Assembly: GCF_013911755.1 (NCBI RefSeq)
Contig: NZ_JACESP010000008.1
Span: forward strand, 62,001 to 126,000
DNA from: Sphingosinicella sp.
GTDB lineage: Bacteria; Pseudomonadota; Alphaproteobacteria; Sphingomonadales; Sphingomonadaceae
Reading direction: 5' to 3'
DNA length: 64,000 nucleotides
The translations under genes were made by a program, and so were the position numbers. Of the stretch, positions 1 to 8,078 are shown one piece after another. Below the pieces are notes generated by a model that was not told where the DNA came from, ran no database searches, and worked only from the letters and a program-made list of their open reading frames with translations. How positions within the stretch are numbered: the stretch's first letter is position 1; every line of letters starts with the position of its first letter.

Positions 1-381
1 AATGCATGGCGCGCGGACCTGAAGCTCCTCGACACGATGGCGCGCGGCGATGTGCGGCAGGCGCGTGCTATCCTCGATGAGGCCGAGCGTGTCCGCAGCG
101 ATCCCGCGTACCGCGCCGACCGGTTCGTCGCGGAATGGACAAAGCTCAGGAAGCAGCAGGAGCACGCCCGGTTCTGGGGCGAGGAGCACAAGCTCCCGAA
201 GATCAACGCGGGCATGGCGGGACTTGCGAAGAGCCTCGAACGCGATGCGCAGATGGAATCCCTGCTGCGTCCTCGTGCCCGCGAACTCGGGCTCGGTATC
301 GGCATGGAACCGGCGCGCGGGCTGTCCCGGGAGCTCTCAGACTGGTTCGGCCTCTCGCGCGGGCGGGGTCTTAGCCGTTAG
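1..381 (+). CDS. C-terminal end of a Ti-type conjugative relaxase (TraA/MobA-like), cut by the window edge
   Basis: The frame is open at the left edge, so only the last 126 residues are present; the ATG at 37 is internal. The segment is charged and helical and has the repeated layout typical of TraA relaxase tails in sphingomonad plasmids and ICEs: an ILDEAERVRSDPAYRADRF stretch, an AGLAKSLERDAQMESLLR stretch, and a GRGLSR end. Relaxases nick oriT and lead the transferred strand, but the catalytic and helicase domains would lie left of the window. The next gene starts nine bases after the stop and is DUF6118, the usual partner in these modules. The family call rests on remembered resemblance of the tail only. 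Confidence 0.6.
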   Translation, partial: NAWRADLKLLDTMARGDVRQARAILDEAERVRSDPAYRADRFVAEWTKLRKQQEHARFWGEEHKLPKINAGMAGLAKSLERDAQMESLLRPRARELGLGIGMEPARGLSRELSDWFGLSRGRGLSR

Positions 382-390
382 GTTCAGACC

Positions 391-897
391 ATGGCAACCG
401 ACTCATCCCCGGCAGAGGCGTTCGAGGCGCTCAGGCGCGAGGTGGCGCTGCTCCGCCGCGCGCTCGAAGGGCTCGCCGCCGAGCAGAAGGCGCAGCCCGA
501 TTACAGCGGCGTGCTCACGGGCATCGGGGAGCGGATCAAGGAACAGAACGCAACGCTCGGCGCTATGGCCAAGGCGCCTGCGCTTCAGCTGACCCCCGAG
601 GCGATCGGACAGCACATCCTGCGCGCCAGCCAACAGGTGCGCGCAGAGGAAGCCCGGCTGCTCGGGCACGCGCAGAACGGTATGGCGGCAGCAGCGCGTC
701 AGATCGAGAGCGCGCTTGCCACCGCGCGGACGGCGCAGGACCAGCAGCGAGCCGTCAAATGGTACGCAGCGGCCGGCGCTTTCGTCGGCGCAGTGCTTAT
801 GCTGTTGGCATCGCTGATTGCGCCGGTTCTAGAGGCGCAAATTCAAGACGTCGCAGTCACCACCAATGCGATTGATGCCTCATATCGGGGGCATTAG
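391..897 (+). CDS. DUF6118 family protein, probably truncated at the C-terminus
   Basis: A 168-residue protein of unknown function. An N-terminal amphipathic or coiled region (about residues 5-125) is followed by one membrane segment near residues 128-147 (AGAFVGAVLMLLASLIAPVL). DUF6118 proteins sit next to relaxase or type IV secretion genes on sphingomonad mobile elements. Known members usually continue after the membrane helix into a conserved cytoplasmic tail. Here the frame turns into an unrelated 20-residue tail (from about base 838) and stops, and the DNA beyond it is AT-rich. I read this as a breakpoint: the element end or a deletion junction lies near 835-900. An ATG at 391 with a purine-rich leader (AGGTTCAG) fits the start. 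Confidence 0.6.
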   Translation: MATDSSPAEAFEALRREVALLRRALEGLAAEQKAQPDYSGVLTGIGERIKEQNATLGAMAKAPALQLTPEAIGQHILRASQQVRAEEARLLGHAQNGMAAAARQIESALATARTAQDQQRAVKWYAAAGAFVGAVLMLLASLIAPVLEAQIQDVAVTTNAIDASYRGH

Positions 898-1439
898 GAG
901 GGACATCTTGTACAAATACATTCTTTAAATATTTGATTTTACATTGTGATTATTAAAATTTCACTTTCCTCCGTCTCCGCCAAGAAGGGACTGTAAGCAT
1001 TTGCTTTTTCACAGAAACTTGTAATTTCGGTCTGTAGTGCCAACTTGGCGCCAACTCTCGCGCCTCGTCGCAGGTTTTAGTGGGAGGGTCCCACACGCAC
1101 TGATTCGCGCTTTAGTTTTTATTTTAATCGTCCGCACATATTGTTCAGTCGAGTGTGGACTCCAAGCGGGCGCGGAACTGGGGCAAGGCTCGCCCGAAAT
1201 CAGCAAGACCGGCAAACTTCTCCGCTTCGCGAGCTCGGTAGTGGACGTGAGAGCGGCATTGCTTGCGCCCGGGCGCGTTCTCATCTGCGCACGACGGAAA
1301 TTTCCGGTTGTTTCGCTGGATTCCTGCTCCAACTTCGGAACTCTTCGACGTCCCCCAACATTGAACGACGGATGGAACAGCCCAACCTACTCGACGGCTC
1401 CGCAATGCTCTGCAGCGCGCGGCGTTACTAGGGTTCGCG
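898..1439. other. 540-bp gap without a convincing gene; AT-rich left half
   Basis: Bases 905-1020 are clearly AT-rich compared with everything around them (runs such as TTTAAATATTTGATTTTACA). Open frames exist further right but have no ribosome-binding site, no family resemblance, and codon content unlike the neighbours. The gap separates conjugation-type genes from chromosomal-looking genes and may hold a recombination junction. No tRNA, inverted repeat or transposon end was recognised. Confidence 0.5.
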
Positions 1440-2138
1440 TTGCGCCCCGTCATTCTTTTTACGGTTCTTTGTGCGGGCGCCTTGCTCGCCGTCAGCTATT
1501 TGTCGGAACGTTACCCCGAGCATTTGCCTTGGACCCCGCTTAAACTCACACAGCCGATCGGATACTTCACGCCCTTCAAGCTCGCTCAGAGCCGGACGGA
1601 TTTTGCCGCGTGTCGTGAACTGCTCACAGAAGCAGGCGTCCCTCACATGATTTTGCCGCCCGTCCACCAAGGCTCAGTGTGCGGTTACACAGATGGAGTT
1701 CGCAGCACTGGCAGGGTCGGTATTCGCTATTCGCCCACCGTTTCTGCATCCTGTGTGGTTGTGGCAGGGCTTCACGTGTGGGAGCGCGAGGTCGTACAGC
1801 CCGCTGCGAGGCGACATTTCGGGCGACCAGTTTCCGACGTAAAGACATTTGGAACCTACGCTTGCCGGCGTATCGGCGGCGGCTCCCGAGGCCGCTACTC
1901 CCAACACGCTCACGCTAATGCGATCGATATTGCCGCTTTCACCCTTGAGAATGGGCCGGATGTGAGCATTGCCGCCGACTGGCACGGGGGCGGAGCAGAA
2001 GCCGCTTTCCTTAGGGAGGTGCGGGACGGGGCCTGTCGCCTTTTTGGTACGACTTTATCCCCCGATTATAATGCCGCGCACCACGACCACCTCCATATTG
2101 ACCAAACAGCACGAGGCGGGTCCACGGTTTGCCGATAG
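1440..2138 (+). CDS. Extensin-like C-terminal domain protein, membrane-anchored
   Basis: A 232-residue protein with one N-terminal membrane segment (residues 3-20), then the LPWTPLKLTQPIGYFTPFKL stretch seen at the front of alphaproteobacterial extensin-family proteins. The extensin-like C domain follows, with a conserved Cys (TDFAACRELL), a YACRRIGGG segment, SQHAHANAIDIAAF and HHDHLHID. The His/Asp pattern of SQHAHANAIDIA and HDHLH resembles metal-dependent peptidases of the D-Ala-D-Ala carboxypeptidase fold, so a cell-wall role is inferred. The start is TTG at 1440; the frame is open back to 1365 but no ATG or GTG is available there. It appears monocistronic. Confidence 0.75.
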   Translation: MRPVILFTVLCAGALLAVSYLSERYPEHLPWTPLKLTQPIGYFTPFKLAQSRTDFAACRELLTEAGVPHMILPPVHQGSVCGYTDGVRSTGRVGIRYSPTVSASCVVVAGLHVWEREVVQPAARRHFGRPVSDVKTFGTYACRRIGGGSRGRYSQHAHANAIDIAAFTLENGPDVSIAADWHGGGAEAAFLREVRDGACRLFGTTLSPDYNAAHHDHLHIDQTARGGSTVCR

Positions 2139-2232
2139 CCCCGTCGTACGCCGACTTCGCTCGTAAGAGGACTGTTTCTTTGTCCAGAGTGCTTGCAGCC
2201 TTCTGTGAAGTCGCGGCCCACAGAGCTGCCTA

Positions 2233-2430
2233 TCACGCGGGAATGCGCCGGCCCACTGCAGGAGGCAGTTCTTGGGGCGTTTCGTGCGGCCTATCCTGGT
2301 CGGGTTCGTGGGGTACGATTTCGGGCGGGCTCTTTAATGGCTCATCCGGGGGAACAACCGGCGGCGGGGTTTCGGGCGGCGATTGCGGCTCGATCTTGTC
2401 CGGCTCTGGCAATCCCGGGTGCGTGGCCAT
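2233..2430 (-). CDS. Small proline-rich protein, function unknown
   Basis: A 65-residue protein dominated by Pro, Glu and Asp (PPETPPPVVPPDEP and similar), with no membrane segment or signal. It begins two bases after the stop of the DUF2171 gene, so the two are almost certainly co-transcribed from the EcfG-type promoter near 2798. Short Pro/Glu-rich proteins of this sort are common in sphingomonads and are probably disordered. No function can be assigned. An overlapping plus-strand frame (2129-2599) is Gly/Ser-rich only because it is the antisense of this gene. Confidence 0.55.
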   Translation of the reverse strand: MATHPGLPEPDKIEPQSPPETPPPVVPPDEPLKSPPEIVPHEPDQDRPHETPQELPPAVGRRIPA

Positions 2431-2432
2431 TT

Positions 2433-2699
2433 TTATCGATTCCGATCGGCAATTGACCTGCCGTCTTCTTCCTCTTCCAGAAGAACCGCATTGTCCCCGT
2501 TTGCCGATAGCCGTACCTTCCCGTTTTCTACCGCCGCGACCAGTCCTGCGGAAACGTAATGATGATGATTGCCGTGCGACCCGCTGTCCGCTTTCGTGAG
2601 CTTAATACGGTCACCCTCAACCTGGTCGACCGTGCCAATGTGCACCCCATCGGCGCCGACCACTTCCATGTGCTCGGCAATTTTGTTGAGGTCGGTCAT
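2433..2699 (-). CDS. DUF2171 domain protein
   Basis: An 88-residue soluble protein with the DUF2171 pattern: an opening I..HMEVVGADGVHIGTVDQVEGDRIKLTK, then G.HHHYVSAGLV and an acidic tail (VLLEEEEDGRS). The fold resembles PRC-barrel proteins, and members are often stress-induced; the exact role is unknown. First gene of a two-gene unit with the proline-rich protein. A GGAAC-N17-CGTT element 74-99 bases upstream fits direct control by an EcfG-type sigma factor. Length is normal for the family. Confidence 0.8.
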   Translation of the reverse strand: MTDLNKIAEHMEVVGADGVHIGTVDQVEGDRIKLTKADSGSHGNHHHYVSAGLVAAVENGKVRLSANGDNAVLLEEEEDGRSIADRNR

Positions 2700-2772
2700 C
2701 TCTTATTCCTTTCCAGTGTCGGCAAATCCAACGCCCGCTCGGGTCTCGCCATTTGCTCAAAGATGCATCCGA

Positions 2773-2798
2773 AACGCGCCCAAGGGGCATATCGTTCC
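2773..2798 (-). promoter_or_regulatory. EcfG-type promoter, GGAAC-N17-CGTT, for DUF2171
   Basis: On the minus strand GGAAC (2798-2794) and CGTT (2776-2773) are separated by 17 bases. This matches the known alphaproteobacterial general-stress-response consensus. It lies in the gap between BrkB and DUF2171 and points at DUF2171. Confidence 0.7.
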
Positions 2799-2831
2799 TC
2801 TCGGATCCCCCTCCTACAACGTTGCTGACCG

Positions 2832-3827
2832 TCATGATCGCGTGTTCCGAGACAAACCGGACGACGGATAGATATTCGCAGCCACGCTCATGTCGGCGAC
2901 AACGGCGCCGCGCCGCCCGAGGGGACGCGGGACACCCGTCGTGGTGTCGCAAGCGGTCTGACGCTCTGCCTCGGCATTGACGAGTCCGCCTAGGAGTACC
3001 GCATAGGCGGACACATAAAGCCAGACGAGCAAAACCACGACGGCCCCCAGCGATCCGTACGTGGCCTGATAGGAAGCGAATTCGGCGACATAGAGACCAA
3101 ATCCCAGCGTCGCAGCCAGCCACAACAGCGTGGCCAGAACCGACCCGAGCGTCAACCACCGCCAGTGCGCGTCTGCCCGGTGCGGCGCAAAGCGGTACAT
3201 GGCGGCAATGGTAAAACTGCACAGGAGCGCGGCGGAAAACCAGGTGACGCCTCGCATTGCGTGCGCTGCAACGGGTCCAAACCCCTGCGCGAGCTCTCGC
3301 GCAAAACCGAGAGCCGAGGCCGCGAGCAGACCAAAGATGCCGAGGAGCACAGCCCCCACCACCAGAACCGCTGAAACGGCCGCACTGCGAACGATGCCCC
3401 GCACATCCTGCTCATCGTAAATCACATTGAGCGCCGCCATCACGGCGCGCGCCGCCCGGCTCGCACCAAAGATCGAGATGCCGAGGGCAATCGCTAGACC
3501 AAACCCCTTTTGCGCCGCCGCGGCGCGCGTGAGATTGAGCAATTGCTCGTAGATCAGCCGCGCCGCGTCCATTGGCACGAGATCGATGATGAGGCGCATA
3601 TGGGCCGCGACTGTGGCCGGATCCGCGACGAGCCCGTAGCTCATCACCAGCGCCCCCAGCAGCGGCACGAATGACAGGAACGCGTAGAAGGCCACACCCG
3701 CTGCCATGAGCGAGAAATTGTCCGCTCTATTGCGACGCCAAACACGCAGAAGGATTTCACGCCAAGCCCGCGCCGGGAAAGCGAGAGGGGTGCTCGCCGT
3801 GGCGCCGCGTTCGGAAGGGGTCGGCAC
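2832..3827 (-). CDS. YihY/BrkB family membrane protein
   Basis: A 331-residue integral membrane protein with the YihY/BrkB layout: a short cytoplasmic N-terminus, the ARAWREILLRVWRRNRADNFSLMAAGVAFYAFLSFVPL signature (residues about 21-56), and about six membrane segments to residue 280. A conserved YGSLGAVVVLLVWLYVSAYAVLLGG near residues 240-265 precedes a charged tail. The molecular role is unsettled; the old annotation as ribonuclease BN is wrong, and transport or envelope stress is suspected. The gene starts four bases after the flavodoxin stop, so both form one operon. Length is typical. Confidence 0.85.
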   Translation of the reverse strand: MPTPSERGATASTPLAFPARAWREILLRVWRRNRADNFSLMAAGVAFYAFLSFVPLLGALVMSYGLVADPATVAAHMRLIIDLVPMDAARLIYEQLLNLTRAAAAQKGFGLAIALGISIFGASRAARAVMAALNVIYDEQDVRGIVRSAAVSAVLVVGAVLLGIFGLLAASALGFARELAQGFGPVAAHAMRGVTWFSAALLCSFTIAAMYRFAPHRADAHWRWLTLGSVLATLLWLAATLGFGLYVAEFASYQATYGSLGAVVVLLVWLYVSAYAVLLGGLVNAEAERQTACDTTTGVPRPLGRRGAVVADMSVAANIYPSSGLSRNTRS

Positions 3828-3831
3828 CTGC

Positions 3832-4443
3832 TCAGATTCCGGGGTACGTCTCGTCCTTCAACGCGGCGGCAAGGTGAACCGCGTTGGATGCAAGTGTCTC
3901 GGCCATCTGCCGCACAGTCTGTGGGAGCTGCTTGAGATCCTGGAAATCCGTCTTGCCCATGGCTTCCCCCACCCAGTAACAGGCGGCGTTCGCCGGCAAG
4001 GTCCACCCGACATCATTCAACGCCTGGAAAAGCTGCGCTGTCACGGCATGCGCGCCGTCCTCATTGCCGACAATCGCGACGACGGCCACCTTGCCGCTGG
4101 ACGGCATACGACCTTTATCATCCGTTTCCCCCAGAAACGCGTCCATGCGTTCGAGCACGCGCTTGGCGACGCTGCTTGCCTGTCCAAGCCAAATGGGGGT
4201 TCCGAAGACAAGTATGTCGGCACCGAGAATACGGGTCCGCATGTCAGGCCAGGCATCGCCCTGCCCCTCGTCCGATGTGACACCGGCGCGCACGTCGTGC
4301 GCCGCAACACGGATCGTGCTGGCAATTGCCACGTCACGAGCCCTGAGTGCGTCCGTAACAACGCCGATCATGACATCGGTCGAACTTGTGGTGGTCTCTT
4401 CGCTTTTCAGCGTACAGTTGAGCGGCTGAGCGCGCAGCTTCAT
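3832..4443 (-). CDS. Flavodoxin-like NADPH-dependent FMN reductase family protein
   Basis: A 203-residue soluble protein of the flavodoxin-like fold. The N-terminal phosphate-loop strand is atypical (LNCTLKSEETTTSSTDVMI), but the later elements are clear: ILGADILVFGTPIWLGQASSVAKRVLERMD near residues 90-119 and VAVVAIVGNEDGAHAVTAQLFQAL near 134-157. It probably binds FMN and reduces a quinone or similar acceptor. It leads the operon with BrkB. A degenerate GGAAC-N15-GGTT motif at 4472-4495 could be a stress promoter but departs from the consensus in spacing and in one -10 base. Confidence 0.75.
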   Translation of the reverse strand: MKLRAQPLNCTLKSEETTTSSTDVMIGVVTDALRARDVAIASTIRVAAHDVRAGVTSDEGQGDAWPDMRTRILGADILVFGTPIWLGQASSVAKRVLERMDAFLGETDDKGRMPSSGKVAVVAIVGNEDGAHAVTAQLFQALNDVGWTLPANAACYWVGEAMGKTDFQDLKQLPQTVRQMAETLASNAVHLAAALKDETYPGI

Positions 4444-4559
4444 AAAGATGACTCCTGCTAACCGATCTAGAAACCATCGGCGTGGCAGATGTTCCCTGAC
4501 TCTGGATCAGCGTTCGCAGGTGCAGGATAAGCTCTGCGGGTCAGACGGTGCGGGCGACA

Positions 4560-5231
4560 TCAGACACGATTTTGATCCGAAGTGGCAGCCTCCCGTATGC
4601 GCGGCTTGAAGGTGATGACGCGGTAAACATAAAAAACAAGCAGCCCACCCATGATGGCCGCACTGACAGGTCCCAGGTATTTTTCAATCTGCGTATATTC
4701 TGAACCCAGCCAGAACCCGCCGGCCGCCAGAAGGCTTGTCCAGATGCCCGCCCCTAAAATGGTGAGCAGCGCAAAGCGCAGCGGCCGCATCTCGAAAATT
4801 CCGGCCGGAATGGAGACGAGCGTGCGAAGCCCCGGGACCACGTGCGCCAGCGGCACAGCCCATTTGCAGTGACGCGTGAACCAATCTTCGAGATCGTCGA
4901 TCTGCGCGGCCGAAATCGTCAGCCAACGACCATGCCGGCTCGCTAAGCGGCGCAGCCGATGCCCGCCCAATCTGCGGGCCAGAGTGTACCAGAGAAAGGC
5001 GCCTGCGGTGGTTCCGATGATACCCGCCACAATCACGCCGACAATAATGAGATCACCCGACCCCGACGTGAACCCAGCAAGCGGCATGACAAGTTCGGAA
5101 GGAATCGGCGGAAACACGTTCTCGGCGAGCATGAGAAGCGCGACCCCCGCATAGCCGAGGTCCTCGATGAGTTGTGTGATCCAGTCGTTTATCGCCGTGT
5201 TCCTGAAATGTGCGGGACGTTTAACGATCAA
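4560..5231 (-). CDS. DedA family (SNARE-associated/VTT) membrane protein
   Basis: A 223-residue DedA protein. It has the hallmark ENVFPPIPSELVMPLAGF (about residues 38-55), the F.GAFLWYTLARRLGG segment, and HVVPGLRTLVSIPAGIFEM containing the conserved R-x-x-x-P-x-G-x-F motif. About five membrane segments are visible. DedA proteins act as phospholipid scramblases or undecaprenyl-phosphate/lipid recyclers. The start is a TTG at 5231; no ATG or GTG precedes the conserved region. It lies 31 bases after the small oxidase-linked membrane protein, so it may be the last gene of the caa3 operon. Confidence 0.85.
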   Translation of the reverse strand: MIVKRPAHFRNTAINDWITQLIEDLGYAGVALLMLAENVFPPIPSELVMPLAGFTSGSGDLIIVGVIVAGIIGTTAGAFLWYTLARRLGGHRLRRLASRHGRWLTISAAQIDDLEDWFTRHCKWAVPLAHVVPGLRTLVSIPAGIFEMRPLRFALLTILGAGIWTSLLAAGGFWLGSEYTQIEKYLGPVSAAIMGGLLVFYVYRVITFKPRIREAATSDQNRV

Positions 5232-5262
5232 TTCATGACGGCGTTACGAGTTCCCGCCGCCG

Positions 5263-5544
5263 TCACACGAGAGCGGCCGGCAGCGCTTGCCAGAGTATTG
5301 CAACGACGGAGAGTGAAACGCCAAGAAGCGCGAGCGAGCGCATCCAGCGGGTGAGTTCGACGTCCGCCTGCACTGAGACGACGCGCACGAACAACAGCGC
5401 ATTCAACACAAGACACAGCAGGGTGACGGCGACGGTCAGCAGTCGCGCGGTGTCGCTCGTGAGAAAAATGCTGGCAACTGCATAGAGCGCGAAAAAATGA
5501 AGCGCCCAGACCAGAAGCCCACCAAGGAAAAGCGTCCACGACAT
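5263..5544 (-). CDS. Small membrane protein of the caa3 oxidase operon
   Basis: Ninety-three residues starting MSWTLFLGGLLVWALHFF. The ATG overlaps the oxidase stop (TGATG), which fixes this start. Three membrane segments are predicted (about residues 5-25, 30-52, 65-90). Position, size and hydrophobicity suggest an accessory or assembly subunit of the oxidase (a subunit IV-like role), but no family was recognised. The His-Phe-Phe in helix 1 is the only polar feature inside the membrane. Translational coupling implies an equimolar or regulated relation to the oxidase. Confidence 0.65.
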   Translation of the reverse strand: MSWTLFLGGLLVWALHFFALYAVASIFLTSDTARLLTVAVTLLCLVLNALLFVRVVSVQADVELTRWMRSLALLGVSLSVVAILWQALPAALV

Positions 5545-8078
5545 CAGGCCGCGCCCGGAAAGAGCCGTGTCAGCGAAGCGGCAAGGCCGCCTTGCGCGCC
5601 GGTGTAGGCCAGAAAGAGCACGACGAGATCCATCGTGTTGCAACGGGGGCGGACCAGCAAACCCCGCGCATTCCGCGCCGAAACATAGGCAGCCATGAGC
5701 ATGCAGACGGCGATAAGCGCGCCCTGCTGCGCAAGAAAGGCGGAGACCACGGCCCCCTGCCCGCTTGCGCTCGGCGCGAGCCCGGCTTCAGTCCAACTTC
5801 GGATATCCAACGCGAAGGTCCCAAGCAGCAGAACGGCCGCGCACACGACGAGGACACCGGGCGTCCAGAGATGCGTTGCCGGCCGCGCGAGCATTCGCCG
5901 GGCAAACAATGCGAGGCCCGCGCCGCCACCGTATCCGGCGAGCAGTGGCACAAGCGACGCCGGTGGCGGCGGAGGCGTCCAGAAGGCGGGATGGATACCG
6001 TAGAGATACAGATAGGCGAACGCCGTCATGACAAACATCATGCCGATCACGATGAGGAGGATCACCATCGCCCACCAGCCGTGACTGTCGGAGCCCGTGC
6101 GATACGTCGGCACGCGAACCCCCGCACCGATATCGACCTCATCTGCTTCCACTTCGCGGTCAGTGTCCCAAAGCCATCGCATCATGGCGAGCACGCCGAG
6201 TACACCCGCCGCGAAGCCCGGCGTATAAGCCTGGACGGTGAGAAGGAGGAAGAACGCGGCCGTGAAGATCGCTGCGAGCAGTGGCCACGCCGATGGGCCA
6301 GGCATGATCTGGAGATATTGCGGCTCAGCACGCAGCGGGCTGGTGATCAGCGTTTCACGCCGGCCGGTTGCAGTGCCCGGGAGGAAATAGCGTCCCTCCG
6401 CTACGTCTCGCGGGAGATCAGGATCATCCCACAGGGGCTCGCGGCTCCTCACCACAGGAATGCTTCGCGCCGAGTAGAGACCTGCTGGCAGCCATTCGAG
6501 CGTCCCCCCGCCGTAGACGTTTCCAGCCCCGCCTTCCACTGTGAAGCGGAAGTTCCGTGCCGCATCCACGAGGAAGACGAGCACGCCAGCGGCAATCGTG
6601 AAGGCGCCCACCGTCGAGACAAGATTGGTGAGCTCGAGATCACGGCCAGGCAAATAGGTATAGACCCGGCGTGGCATGCCCATCATCCCAGTGAGATGCA
6701 TCGGCAGAAACGTCACCTGCATGCCGATGAACATCAGCCAGAATGCCCATTTTCCCCAGGTTTCCGAGAGCGCCCGACGGCTCGTCATCGGTGTCCAGTA
6801 ATAGAAGGCCGCGAACATCGGGAAAACCATGCCACCAATCAGGACATAGTGGAGATGCGCGACGATGAAATAGCTGTCGTGCGCCTGCCAATCGAACGGC
6901 ACGAGCGCTACCATCACGCCGGTGAGCCCACCCATCACGAAGGTGACGAGGCCGCCGAGAAGAAACAATGTCGGCGTGTTGAAGCGCGGTTTGCCCAGCG
7001 CGAACGTCGCGATCCAGGAAAACACCTGGATGCCGGCCGGGATGCTAACCGCCATGCTCGCGGCCGAAAAGAAGCCGACTGACAGTGTCGGCATGCCCGT
7101 GGTGAACATATGGTGCGACCAGACGCCGAAGCTGATGAATCCCGTAGCGAGAAAGGCGAGAACCACGAGAGTGTGCCCGACCTGCGGCGTTCGCGCGAGC
7201 GCGACAACCATCATCGAAACAAGGCCCGATGCGGGAAGAAAAATAATGTAGACTTCGGGGTGCCCGAAAAACCAGAACAGATGTTGCCAGAGCAGGGGGT
7301 CGCCCCCGCGCGTCGCATCGAAGAACGGCCAGTTGAACGCGCGCTCGAGTTCCAGAAGCAGGGTACCGAGGATGACGGCCGGAAATGCGATGATGATCAT
7401 CACGGCAAAGACGAGCATCGCCCACGCGTAGACGGGCATCTTTTCGAGCGTCATCCCCGGCGCACGTGTGCGCAGCACGCCGACAATGATCTCGATCGCG
7501 CCCGCGATCGCCGAAATCTCGATAAAGCCGATCCCGAGCAGCCAGAAATCGGCGTTGATGCCCGGCGAATAGGTCGTGCTGGTGAGCGGCGGATACATGA
7601 ACCAGCCGCCGCTCGGTGCGAGGCCGACAAAGAGCGATGCGAAGAAGCAGAGGCCGCCCACAAAATAGGCCCAGAACGCGTAGGCAGAGAGACGCGGAAA
7701 TGGCAGGTCGCGCGCCGCAAGCATCTGGGGCAGCAGCAGAACGCCGAGGGCTTCCATTGCCGGCACCGCAAACAGAAACATCATCACGGTGCCGTGCATC
7801 GTGAAGAACTGGTTGTAGGTTTCCGGCGGCAGCATGCCCTGAAGCGGCAGAGCGAGCTGGACCCGCATCGCGAGTGCCAGAATGCCTGCGAGCAGGAAAA
7901 ACAGAAATGCCGTAGCGACGTAGAAAAACCCGATATAGTTGTTATTGACTGCGGTCAGCAGTTCCCATCCCTGGGGAGCACGCCAGACGTGTTCGAGCGC
8001 CTCGAGCTCGCCTTTTGGACGCGCCTCGCTGGAGGGCAGGCGTTTGTAGGCCGCCGGATCGAACCCGGTTTCGCTCAC
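5544..8078 (-). CDS. ctaD: Cytochrome c oxidase subunit I fused to a subunit III-like domain (caa3 type)
   Basis: An 844-residue polytopic protein. The first about 560 residues are haem-copper oxidase subunit I: MHGTVMMFLFAVPAMEA with a haem-ligand His, GHPEVYIIFLPASG with H273, E275 and Y277 (CuB ligand, proton-channel Glu and cross-linked Tyr of A1-type oxidases), WSHHMFTTG, and FIVAHLHYVLIGG with the haem ligands. After a linker near residues 520-580 about seven more hydrophobic helices follow (about 590-840), including a subunit III-like half. Subunit I+III fusions are known in caa3 oxidases. The gene overlaps coxB upstream by four bases and the small membrane gene downstream by one. It reduces O2 and pumps protons. 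Confidence 0.92.
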   Translation of the reverse strand: MSETGFDPAAYKRLPSSEARPKGELEALEHVWRAPQGWELLTAVNNNYIGFFYVATAFLFFLLAGILALAMRVQLALPLQGMLPPETYNQFFTMHGTVMMFLFAVPAMEALGVLLLPQMLAARDLPFPRLSAYAFWAYFVGGLCFFASLFVGLAPSGGWFMYPPLTSTTYSPGINADFWLLGIGFIEISAIAGAIEIIVGVLRTRAPGMTLEKMPVYAWAMLVFAVMIIIAFPAVILGTLLLELERAFNWPFFDATRGGDPLLWQHLFWFFGHPEVYIIFLPASGLVSMMVVALARTPQVGHTLVVLAFLATGFISFGVWSHHMFTTGMPTLSVGFFSAASMAVSIPAGIQVFSWIATFALGKPRFNTPTLFLLGGLVTFVMGGLTGVMVALVPFDWQAHDSYFIVAHLHYVLIGGMVFPMFAAFYYWTPMTSRRALSETWGKWAFWLMFIGMQVTFLPMHLTGMMGMPRRVYTYLPGRDLELTNLVSTVGAFTIAAGVLVFLVDAARNFRFTVEGGAGNVYGGGTLEWLPAGLYSARSIPVVRSREPLWDDPDLPRDVAEGRYFLPGTATGRRETLITSPLRAEPQYLQIMPGPSAWPLLAAIFTAAFFLLLTVQAYTPGFAAGVLGVLAMMRWLWDTDREVEADEVDIGAGVRVPTYRTGSDSHGWWAMVILLIVIGMMFVMTAFAYLYLYGIHPAFWTPPPPPASLVPLLAGYGGGAGLALFARRMLARPATHLWTPGVLVVCAAVLLLGTFALDIRSWTEAGLAPSASGQGAVVSAFLAQQGALIAVCMLMAAYVSARNARGLLVRPRCNTMDLVVLFLAYTGAQGGLAASLTRLFPGAA

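Noticed and set aside
1037-1543. Plus-strand frame of 168 codons in the left gap
   Set aside because: No leader, atypical composition, overlaps the extensin-like start. Treated as non-coding.
4472-4495. EcfG-type promoter GGAAC-N15-GGTT before the flavodoxin gene
   Set aside because: Both the spacer and one -10 base deviate; not listed as a feature.
5592-7082. Long plus-strand open frame of 496 codons
   Set aside because: It is antisense to the subunit I gene, extremely His/Arg/Glu-rich, and has no family resemblance. It is a by-product of GC-rich codon use.
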